The position numbers and the translations under genes were made by a program. This document shows, one piece after another, positions 1 through 4,897 of a DNA stretch of 8,403 nt. The DNA is taken from contig JAFMJM010000098.1 in assembly GCA_017853455.1 (NCBI GenBank), positions 1 through 8,403 of the forward strand, in the 5' to 3' direction. The notes below the pieces were generated by a model. That model was not told where the DNA came from. It ran no database searches and saw only the letters and a program-made list of their open reading frames with translations. This stretch comes from Acidimicrobiia bacterium. GTDB lineage: Bacteria > Actinomycetota > Acidimicrobiia > IMCC26256 > PALSA-555. Within the stretch, counting starts at the first letter, position 1; each line of letters starts with the position of its first letter.

Positions 1-447
1 GCCCTGGTCGTGCACTGCACGGCCGAGTTCCGCGCCGACCGGAAGGGCTCCAAGGCCAACGCCCCGATGCTGCGCGGCGCGAAGGGCACCGACCTCCACC
101 TCGTGACCGGCACACCGTCGGCGGAGGTGGTCCCCGAGATCGGCGTGGTGGAGTCCGACGTCGTGGTGCCGCGCGTGCACGGCATGAGCCCGTTCACCGG
201 AACCCAGCTCGACCAGCTGCTGCGCAACTGCGGCATCACGACGGTGATCGCGGCGGGCGTGTCGATCAACATCGGGGTCGTCGGCATGACGATCGAGGCG
301 GTCGGGCTCGGCTACTCGGTGGTGATCCCCACCGACGCCGTCGCCGGCGTGCCGCGCGAGTACGGCCAGCAGGTCATCCAGCACACCCTCGCCCCGCTCG
401 CGGCGCGCCTCACCACCGCCGAGATCCTCGCCGTCTGGTCCGCCTGA
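1..447 (+). CDS. Isochorismatase-fold cysteine hydrolase family protein, 3' part
   Basis: The reading frame is open from the left edge, so the start and the first catalytic Asp region lie outside the window. The 148 visible residues follow the C-terminal two thirds of the isochorismatase/nicotinamidase-like family: a strand VVVPRVH, then SPFTGTQLDQLL, then GITTVIAAGVSINIGV, then a Gly-rich helix and VVIPTDAVAG, which corresponds to the usual 'v.DA.a' strand. Family members hydrolyse amides, esters or isochorismate through an Asp-Lys-Cys triad in a cytoplasmic alpha/beta fold. Here the nucleophile position is Gly (codon 274-276, in SINIGV) instead of Cys, and no Lys lies in the strand before SPF; the nearest basic residue is Arg (172-174). 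From memory, the E. coli YecD-type subgroup also reads NIGV here, so this may be a subfamily trait and not decay. Substrate unknown. The gene ends one base before a strong hairpin and converges with the next gene. Confidence 0.85.
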   Translation, partial: ALVVHCTAEFRADRKGSKANAPMLRGAKGTDLHLVTGTPSAEVVPEIGVVESDVVVPRVHGMSPFTGTQLDQLLRNCGITTVIAAGVSINIGVVGMTIEAVGLGYSVVIPTDAVAGVPREYGQQVIQHTLAPLAARLTTAEILAVWSA

Positions 448-503
448 CCCGTTGTTCGGGTGATTGTGGGGGCCAGAGGCCCCACAATCACCCGAACAAC
501 GGG
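448..503. terminator. Bidirectional hairpin between convergent genes
   Basis: Bases 448-471 and 480-503 are perfect inverted complements (24 bp). Allowing one bulged G at 472 adds CC/GG (473-474 with 478-479) and leaves a 3-base loop, AGA. The hairpin begins right after the TGA of the upstream gene and ends 10 bp before the stop of the opposing gene, so it can end transcripts from both sides. Neither strand has a U-tract after it; on the + strand it runs into a G-rich stretch instead. U-less hairpins are common in high-GC actinobacteria. The stem is richer in A/T than the flanking genes. Confidence 0.8.
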
Positions 504-523
504 GTGGGTGGGGTCAGGCGGGG
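501..523 (+). other. G-quadruplex-type motif overlapping hairpin end and gene end
   Basis: Four G-runs lie at 501-504, 506-508, 510-513 and 520-523 on the + strand, with loops T, T and TCAGGC. This meets the usual G3+N1-7 pattern, and single-base T loops are typically very stable. The first run is also the last part of the hairpin stem, so stem and quadruplex are mutually exclusive. The motif also spans the stop codon of the gene on the opposite strand. Whether it folds in the cell is not known. Confidence 0.5.
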
Positions 524-909
524 CGGCGGGCCTCGATGGCCGCGCGCAGGCGGGCGTGGACCTCGGGGTTCTCGGCGTCGAGCACCGCCAGGTCGGCGCC
601 GAACATCTCCGCCACCACCATCTCGGTGCGCGCCGTCACGGTGGCGTTGCGCCGGGTGGCGTCGAGCACCGCACCCTCACCGAAGAAGTCGCCGGTCACC
701 AGCGTCACCACGGGCTCGCCGTCACGCGACACCTCGGCCTCGCCCGACAGGATCACGAAGAACGAGTAGCCGCTCGCACCTTCGCGCATCAGGCGCTCGC
801 CGGGGGTCACCTCCCGCTCGTCCATCCGGGCCGCGATCATGGCCACGTCGGCCGGGTCGAGGTCGCTGAACAGGGCGCACGGGGCGAGACGCTGCGGGTC
901 GACGGGCAC
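514..909 (-). CDS. Stand-alone cyclic-nucleotide-binding (CRP-type) domain protein
   Basis: This 131-residue protein is almost entirely one cNMP-binding beta-roll. It has an N-terminal helix region (about 1-30), VTPGERLMREG (34-44), YSFFVILSGEAEV (48-60), then the phosphate-binding cassette GDFFGEGAVLDATRRNATV (73-91). The conserved Glu78 and an Arg at 86/87 are both present, so cyclic-nucleotide binding is plausible. No helix-turn-helix, kinase, cyclase or membrane segment follows, so it is not a full CRP/FNR regulator; it may act on a partner protein, which is inference. The GTG start at 909 is chosen because GGAGGAG lies 4 bases upstream; a longer frame reaching 978 would add an Arg/Pro-rich stretch unlike the family. 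It lies 118 bp downstream of the SDR gene on the same strand, with a hairpin and a possible promoter between them. Confidence 0.85.
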   Translation of the reverse strand: MPVDPQRLAPCALFSDLDPADVAMIAARMDEREVTPGERLMREGASGYSFFVILSGEAEVSRDGEPVVTLVTGDFFGEGAVLDATRRNATVTARTEMVVAEMFGADLAVLDAENPEVHARLRAAIEARRPA

Positions 910-913
910 GGGA

Positions 914-920
914 CTCCTCC
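914..920 (-). promoter_or_regulatory. Ribosome binding site fixing the GTG start at 909
   Basis: The - strand reads GGAGGAG, then TCCC, then GTG. This strong Shine-Dalgarno site decides for the shorter start of the cyclic-nucleotide-binding protein. Confidence 0.7.
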
Positions 921-937
921 GGGACTGCGGTGCACCG

Positions 938-943
938 ACGATA
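938..943 (-). promoter_or_regulatory. Possible -10 element for the cyclic-nucleotide-binding gene
   Basis: The - strand reads TATCGT, a TAnnnT-type -10 box about 29 bases before the GTG at 909. That gives a start point near 931 and a short leader carrying the ribosome binding site. No TTGAC-like -35 is visible 16-18 bases upstream, so this is tentative. Confidence 0.25.
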
Positions 944-995
944 CGCCGCCCGGGCCGTCGCCCGAGGGCTCCCGGCACCGTCGACCACCGGTCTT

Positions 996-1015
996 CACCC
1001 GGCCGTCACCGGGTG
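996..1015 (-). terminator. Candidate terminator hairpin after the SDR gene
   Basis: CACCCGG (996-1002) pairs perfectly with CCGGGTG (1009-1015) around a 6-base loop, 12 bases beyond the SDR stop. There is no U-tract. With a 7-bp GC stem it could be a weak U-less terminator or only a pause site ahead of the next gene. Confidence 0.4.
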
Positions 1016-1027
1016 TTCCCCGATCGT

Positions 1028-1855
1028 TCAGTCCGGGGAGGCGAATTCGAAGTCGGACAGCAGCAGCCGCTGCCGGGCCTCGAGCAGGGGCCGGGTCTCG
1101 GGGTGGGTGATGACGAACGTGCGGTTGGCCCGCAGGGCCCGCACCACGAGGCGCCCGAAGTCGAGGTTGGGCATCGCCCCGGGCGGCATGCCCTCGCCCC
1201 GCGACGGTGCCGGCCCGCCGAAGCGCTCCGGCCGGTGCCGTCCCGACGTGGCGCCGAGGTTGCCCTCGACCATCCCCGGGCACAGCACCGACACCGCGAT
1301 GCCCTCGGGCTCGAGCTCGTAGCGCAGCATCTCGCCGTAGGCCATGACCGCGTGCTTCATCACGGTGTAGACGCCGGTGTTGACCCCGCCGGTCATGGTC
1401 GGCGACATGGCGAGCAGCCCCGCCATCGACGACGTCACCACGATGTGACCGCCCTCACCGTTGGCGCGCATCCCGGGCAGGAAGGCGTTGACCGTGCGGA
1501 TCGGCGACATGAGGTGGAACTCGTGGAACCACGCCCACTCCTCCTCGGTCGCGTCCGGCAGGGCCGGGTCGGCGATGACCCCGACCGTGTTGACGAGCAC
1601 GTGCACCGGACCGAGCACGTCGGCCGCCACGGCGGCCAGCGCGGCGAGCGACGCCGGGTCGGTGCCGTCGACGGTGGCGGCATCGGCGCGTCCGCCGGCC
1701 TCGCCGATGCGGGCGACGGTGTCGGCCGCCGACTGCGGGTCGATGTCGCCCACGAGCACGCGGGCCCCGGCCTCGGCGAGGGCGAGGGCGATCCCCTGTC
1801 CGACCCCGCTCCCGCCGCCCACGACGACGGCGTTGCGCCCCTCGAACTGCTCCAC
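1028..1855 (-). CDS. Short-chain dehydrogenase/reductase (SDR), classical type
   Basis: A 275-residue Rossmann-fold oxidoreductase of normal length for classical SDRs. The nucleotide-binding glycine motif is GGGSGVGQG (13-21). Asp37 at the end of the second strand (VGDID) favours NAD(H) over NADP(H). Later motifs are NTVG (89-92, usually NNAG), TSS (141-143), the YxxxK pair Tyr163/Lys167 and CPGMV. Two oddities stand out. The Asn of the N-S-Y-K tetrad aligns with His114 (13 residues before Pro127 of the 'LP' motif). The Ser-to-Tyr distance is about 20 residues instead of 13, owing to a Thr/Gly-rich insertion. The substrate cannot be read from sequence. The GTG at 1855 is preferred: GGAGGGAG lies 8 bases upstream and the Rossmann strand follows at once; an ATG at 1909 would overlap the MarR gene. 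It lies 37 bp after marR on the same strand, so it is probably co-transcribed and MarR-controlled. Confidence 0.9.
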   Translation of the reverse strand: MEQFEGRNAVVVGGGSGVGQGIALALAEAGARVLVGDIDPQSAADTVARIGEAGGRADAATVDGTDPASLAALAAVAADVLGPVHVLVNTVGVIADPALPDATEEEWAWFHEFHLMSPIRTVNAFLPGMRANGEGGHIVVTSSMAGLLAMSPTMTGGVNTGVYTVMKHAVMAYGEMLRYELEPEGIAVSVLCPGMVEGNLGATSGRHRPERFGGPAPSRGEGMPPGAMPNLDFGRLVVRALRANRTFVITHPETRPLLEARQRLLLSDFEFASPD

Positions 1856-1863
1856 CCGACCCG

Positions 1864-1871
1864 CTCCCTCC
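1864..1871 (-). promoter_or_regulatory. Ribosome binding site fixing the SDR start
   Basis: The - strand reads GGAGGGAG 8 bases before the GTG at 1855. It lies inside the 37-bp gap after the MarR stop and argues against the upstream in-frame ATG at 1909. Confidence 0.7.
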
Positions 1872-1892
1872 GTCGGGCCCGCCTCCTGGCGG

Positions 1893-2435
1893 TCAGGCCC
1901 CGTCGCCATTGTGGCCGCGCACGCCCCGGGCGCGCTCGAACTGGGCCGGCCGGCCGTCACCCCGCTCGGCGACGAGCGGCAGGAGGTGCTCGAGCAGGGC
2001 CGACGAGACCTCGCCGAGCTGGGCCAGCTGCTCGGGGGTCAGCACGTCGAAGAGGTGGCGTCGCACGCTCTCCACGTGGAGCGGCGCCGCCGCCGCCAGG
2101 GCCTCGAAGCCGGCGTCGGTGAGCACGGCCTCGGCGCCGCGTTTGTCGTCGGCGCAGCGTTCGCGGCGGACCCAACCGAGGGCCTCGAGCCGGGTGACGG
2201 CGTGCGACAGGCGGCTGCGCGACGACTGGGTGCAGTCGGCGAGGTCGCTCATGCGGAGCCGCCGGTCGGGGCTCTCGGAGAGCATCACCAGGATGTCGTA
2301 GTACCCGAACGGCATGCCGGCCTCCCGCTGGAGGTCGCGCTCGAGCTCCTCCCAGAACAGCCGGGAGGCGAAGATCCAGGTGAGCCAGGTCTGACGCTCG
2401 GCCTCGGAGAGCCAGCGGGTGGGTTCGGCGGTCAC
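1893..2435 (-). CDS. MarR-family transcriptional regulator
   Basis: A 180-residue winged-helix regulator. An N-terminal dimerisation helix covers about 10-38. The winged helix covers about 42-110: PFGYYDILVML, then RMSDLADCTQSSRSRLSHAVTRLEALG as helix-turn-helix, then the wing VRRERCADDKRGAEAVLT, whose Asp-Lys-Arg matches the family's D-x-R signature. A C-terminal dimerisation helix and an Arg/Gly-rich tail follow. MarR dimers bind palindromes and are usually released by phenolic or oxidant ligands. Cys68 and Cys94 are present but nothing shows that they sense redox. The GTG at 2435 is chosen because the family-typical N-terminus begins there; it has no Shine-Dalgarno, but a TAnnnT box lies 6 bases upstream, suggesting a leaderless message. 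Divergent from yceI and followed by the SDR gene. Two operator-like palindromes in the spacer point to control of yceI and autoregulation. Confidence 0.9.
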   Translation of the reverse strand: MTAEPTRWLSEAERQTWLTWIFASRLFWEELERDLQREAGMPFGYYDILVMLSESPDRRLRMSDLADCTQSSRSRLSHAVTRLEALGWVRRERCADDKRGAEAVLTDAGFEALAAAAPLHVESVRRHLFDVLTPEQLAQLGEVSSALLEHLLPLVAERGDGRPAQFERARGVRGHNGDGA

Positions 2436-2441
2436 CGGTCG

Positions 2442-2447
2442 AGGGTA
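2442..2447 (-). promoter_or_regulatory. -10 box of a leaderless MarR promoter
   Basis: The - strand reads TACCCT, then six bases, then the GTG at 2435, the spacing typical of actinobacterial leaderless genes. A -35-like TGATTG sits 17 bases upstream (2470-2465) and overlaps palindrome O1. The lack of a ribosome binding site supports this reading. Confidence 0.45.
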
Positions 2448-2455
2448 GCCGTTGT

Positions 2456-2467
2456 TTGAACGTTCAA
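2456..2467. promoter_or_regulatory. Operator O1, probable MarR site
   Basis: TTGAACGTTCAA is a perfect 12-bp palindrome, AT-rich against its surroundings and of the form favoured by MarR dimers. It covers the -35 of the yceI promoter and lies 21-32 bases upstream of the proposed MarR start point, so one bound dimer could block both promoters. Confidence 0.65.
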
Positions 2468-2483
2468 TCATCTCTGCTATGGT
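2456..2483 (+). promoter_or_regulatory. yceI promoter
   Basis: TTGAAC (2456-2461) as -35, a 16-bp spacer and TATGGT (2478-2483) as -10, preceded by TGC, giving an extended -10. Expected start point near 2490. This is the best sigma-70-like promoter in the window, and its -35 lies within operator O1. Confidence 0.6.
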
Positions 2484-2494
2484 GTCGGCAGGCA

Positions 2495-2508
2495 GTTGAG
2501 CCTTCAAC
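2495..2508. promoter_or_regulatory. Operator O2, second probable MarR site
   Basis: GTTGAGCCTTCAAC has 5-bp inverted arms and matches O1 at 10 of 12 core positions. Its centre is exactly 40 bp from that of O1, close to four helical turns. It lies just downstream of the predicted yceI start point, the usual place for a repressor roadblock. Confidence 0.6.
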
Positions 2509-2563
2509 CATCTGCCCGGATCCCCGCCCATCCCCGACCCCCCACCCCCACGAGGAGCACACC

Positions 2564-3118
2564 GTGAGCACCCCCGCCCCCGCCGGCACCCCCGGCACCT
2601 GGGACATCGACCCCACCCACACCGAGATCGGCTTCTCGGTCCGCCACCTGATGGTCTCGAAGGTCCGCGGCCGCTTCGGCGCGTTCTCGGGCTCGTTCAC
2701 CATCGCCGACACCGCCGAGGACTCGAGCGTCGAGGTCACCGTCGACCTCGCCTCCATCGACACCAACAACGCCGACCGCGACGGCCACCTGCGCTCCGCC
2801 GATTTCTTCTCGGTCGACGCCAACCCGCAGATGACCTTCCGCTCGACCGCGGTTCGCCCCCAGGGCGACGACTGGGCCGTCGACGGCGACCTGACCGTCG
2901 CCGGGGTCACCAAGTCGGTCACCCTGACCGTCGAGGCCCCCGCCGTGCTGCCCCAGAGCCCGTTCGGCGACACCCGGATCGGCTTCTCGGCCACCGGCTC
3001 GATCGACCGCCGCGACTTCGGCATCGAGTGGAACGCCCCCGTCGAGGGCGGCGGCGTGCTGGTCGGCCACACGGTCGACCTGGCCCTCGAGGTCGAGGGC
3101 GTGCTCCGCACCGCCTGA
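2564..3118 (+). CDS. YceI-family lipocalin-like protein
   Basis: A 184-residue protein of the YceI family, an eight-stranded antiparallel beta-barrel that in characterised members binds long isoprenoid or other lipophilic molecules. The hallmark motifs are all present: WDIDPTHTEIGFSVRHLM and KVRGRF near the N-terminus, LASIDTNNADRDGHLRSADFF, NPQMTFRST, DLTVAGVTKSV, and near the C-terminus GFSATGSIDRRDFGIEWN. There is no signal peptide (the N-terminus is short and Pro/Ala-rich), so it is predicted to be cytoplasmic, unlike periplasmic E. coli YceI. The GTG at 2564 is chosen because GAGGAG (2552-2557) lies 6 bases upstream and the first motif follows after about 12 residues. Promoter and operators just upstream suggest repression by the divergent MarR protein. 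A hairpin at 3155-3184 follows the gene. Confidence 0.93.
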   Translation: MSTPAPAGTPGTWDIDPTHTEIGFSVRHLMVSKVRGRFGAFSGSFTIADTAEDSSVEVTVDLASIDTNNADRDGHLRSADFFSVDANPQMTFRSTAVRPQGDDWAVDGDLTVAGVTKSVTLTVEAPAVLPQSPFGDTRIGFSATGSIDRRDFGIEWNAPVEGGGVLVGHTVDLALEVEGVLRTA

Positions 3119-3154
3119 CCCCGAGCCACCGCGCTCGCGTCCACCGGCCCCCGG

Positions 3155-3184
3155 GGTCGGGCCCGTTCCCCCCGGGGCCCGACC
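3155..3184 (+). terminator. Candidate terminator after yceI
   Basis: A 10-bp perfect GC stem, 3155-3164 with 3175-3184, around a 10-base loop and 36 bases after the yceI stop. No U-tract follows. The rest of the 178-bp gap to the next gene is low-complexity GC-rich sequence in which I see no convincing promoter. Confidence 0.45.
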
Positions 3185-3282
3185 GACGGGGGCCGACGCG
3201 CGTGGACCGACGGGCTGGCGGGCCGGCGTCCCGGTGCGCACGGGCGGCGGCCCGAGCGAGCATGATCGGGGGACCACCGATC

Positions 3283-3288
3283 AGGAGG
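3283..3288 (+). promoter_or_regulatory. Ribosome binding site of the membrane protein gene
   Basis: AGGAGG lies 8 bases before the GTG at 3297. It supports that start over an in-frame upstream start near 3234 that would place this site inside the coding region. Confidence 0.7.
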
Positions 3289-3296
3289 GGGACGGC

Positions 3297-3959
3297 GTGG
3301 CGGCACGCGGGGGCAAGCAGCAGCGCAGCACGGTCTACCGGCCGCACGAGACCGTGCAGCTCCTCGCCGGCATGGTGGGGATCTTCGTCATCGCCCTGGT
3401 CGCCGGGATCCAGATCGACTACGCCACGTCGTTCCACCACGACGTCGAGGTGGTGCTGCGCAGCCTGCAGATCGCCGGCGTCGTCGTGATCGTCGGCACG
3501 GCGATCGCCGCCGTGTTCTACGGCGCCCGGCGCGACCACCGCGGACTGGTCCGCGCCTTCATCGTCTACCTCTCCGTCGCGACCCTGCAGATCATCGGCA
3601 ACATCGCCGGCCTGCTCGACCGCGCCCACGTGCGCCAGAGCAACTACCTGTGGGGCGTGTGGGACGTCGGGGCGTGCTACCTGATGATCGTGGCGGTGTT
3701 CACCGGTTGGTACTGGGTCGCCGACCAGCTCACCCCGGGTGGGGCCTTCGACTTCCCCCAGCAGGAGGGTCGCCCACCCGAGCGCCCCCGGATCGTCGAC
3801 TACATGTTCATCGCCTTCAACGTGTCGTCGACGTTCGGGCCGACCTCCGAGGCCGTGATGTCGCGCAAGGTCAAGGTGCTGATGATGTTCCAGACGTCGT
3901 GCTCGCTGGTGGTGCTGCTCGTGCTCGTCGCCCGGGTCGTCGGGCTCCAGAGCCGCTGA
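3297..3959 (+). CDS. Small multi-pass membrane protein, DUF1345-like
   Basis: A 220-residue integral membrane protein. After a basic N-terminus, hydrophobic segments lie at about 22-40, 57-75, 85-107, 122-141 and 194-213. A further amphipathic stretch DYMFIAFNVSSTFGPTS (about 168-184) before the last helix could re-enter the membrane. Size, topology and the closing pattern D-Y-x-F-x-x-F-x-x-S-x-x-F-x-P-T-S followed by a helix resemble DUF1345 proteins and the pore end of two-helix cation channels. The TxGYGD-type selectivity filter is absent, so ion conduction is not supported. No function can be assigned. The start has a strong AGGAGG upstream. The next gene begins 2 bases after its stop, so the two are very probably co-transcribed and translationally coupled. 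Confidence 0.75.
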   Translation: MAARGGKQQRSTVYRPHETVQLLAGMVGIFVIALVAGIQIDYATSFHHDVEVVLRSLQIAGVVVIVGTAIAAVFYGARRDHRGLVRAFIVYLSVATLQIIGNIAGLLDRAHVRQSNYLWGVWDVGACYLMIVAVFTGWYWVADQLTPGGAFDFPQQEGRPPERPRIVDYMFIAFNVSSTFGPTSEAVMSRKVKVLMMFQTSCSLVVLLVLVARVVGLQSR

Positions 3960-3961
3960 CC

Positions 3962-4897
3962 GTGACCGCACCCCGCTCCTGGACCTACGGCACCCAACTG
4001 CCGGTCCAGATGCTCTCCACCGCGATCGCCGATCCGTGGGAGGCGGCCGCCACCGTCGACGACCTCGTCACGACCGCCCGCCGGGCCGAGGCCACCGGCC
4101 ACGACTTCGTCGGCGTGTGCGACCACGTCGCCCTCCCCGACGACGCCGCCGCCCGCATGGGGACCACCTGGTTCGACACCGTCGCCACCCTCGGCTTCCT
4201 CGCCGCGCACACCACGAGCGTGCGCCTCTGCTCCACCGTCTACGTCGCCGCCTACCGGCACCCGCTCCAGACCGCCAAGGCGTTCGGCACCCTCGACCAC
4301 CTCTCGGGCGGGCGGGTGATCCTCGGGGTCGGCGCCGGGCACGTCGCCGGAGAGTTCGCCGCCCTCGGCGTGCCGTTCACGGAGCGCGGCCGCATCCTCG
4401 ACGAGACCCTCACCGCGCTGCGCGGCGTGTGGGACGACGAGTTCGTGTCGTTCACGGGCGATCGGTATGGCTACGACCGGGTCGGCGTCGGCCCGCGCCC
4501 GGCGGCCGGCTCGGTGCCGATCTGGGTGGGTGGCATGACGCCCGCGGCGTGGCGCCGCGTGGGAAGCTTCGGTGACGGGCTCATCCCGATGGGCAACCCC
4601 CTCGACCAGTACCCCGAGATCATCGCGACCGTGCGCGCCGCGGCGGCCGCCGCCGGCCGGGCCGACGCCCCGATCGCGATCGGTGGCGGGGTCGGCGCCA
4701 TGAACCTCACCGGCGGCGACGTCGACGGCCTGCTGCCGGTGTCGTTGCGCACGCCCGACGCCGCCGCCGACGCGATCCGGGCCGCCCTCGCCGTCGGGAT
4801 CGACGTCGTGCACCTGCGGTTCCGGGCGCGCAGTCTGTCCGAGTACCTCGAGCAGTTCGACGCCTTCGCCGAGACGGTGGTGCCGCTCGTCGGCTAG
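3962..4897 (+). CDS. LLM-class (luciferase-like) F420- or flavin-dependent oxidoreductase
   Basis: A 311-residue luciferase-like TIM-barrel protein of typical length. Recognisable family blocks are the first strand YGTQLP (9-14), the helix/strand ARRAEATGHDFVGVCDHV (39-56), YRHPLQTAKAFGTLDHLSGGR (98-118), the hallmark LGVGAGHVAGEFAALGVPF (121-139), then ERGRILDETLTALRGVW, PIWVGGMTPAAWRR and GDGLIPMG. In actinobacteria such proteins mostly use reduced coenzyme F420 to reduce or transfer hydride to small substrates; this one looks closest to the Rv2161c-type subgroup, though choice of F420 or FMN cannot be proven here. GTG at 3962 lies 2 bases after the membrane protein stop and has no good ribosome binding site, so translation probably depends on coupling. 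The TAG stop overlaps that of the convergent ATP-grasp gene within CTAG, leaving no room for a terminator. Confidence 0.9.
   Translation: MTAPRSWTYGTQLPVQMLSTAIADPWEAAATVDDLVTTARRAEATGHDFVGVCDHVALPDDAAARMGTTWFDTVATLGFLAAHTTSVRLCSTVYVAAYRHPLQTAKAFGTLDHLSGGRVILGVGAGHVAGEFAALGVPFTERGRILDETLTALRGVWDDEFVSFTGDRYGYDRVGVGPRPAAGSVPIWVGGMTPAAWRRVGSFGDGLIPMGNPLDQYPEIIATVRAAAAAAGRADAPIAIGGGVGAMNLTGGDVDGLLPVSLRTPDAAADAIRAALAVGIDVVHLRFRARSLSEYLEQFDAFAETVVPLVG

Noticed and set aside
839..2122. Long + strand open frame antisense to the SDR and MarR genes
   Set aside because: Composition is His/Arg/Gly-rich with no family motifs. It mirrors the codon bias of the real - strand genes, which have domains and ribosome binding sites.
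3181..3214. Direct repeat GACCGACGGG at 3181-3190 and 3205-3214
   Set aside because: Two short copies in low-complexity GC-rich spacer, with no link to a promoter or gene family; chance is sufficient.
3800..4813. Long - strand frame antisense to the LLM-class oxidoreductase
   Set aside because: Gly/Asp/His-rich shadow without recognisable motifs.
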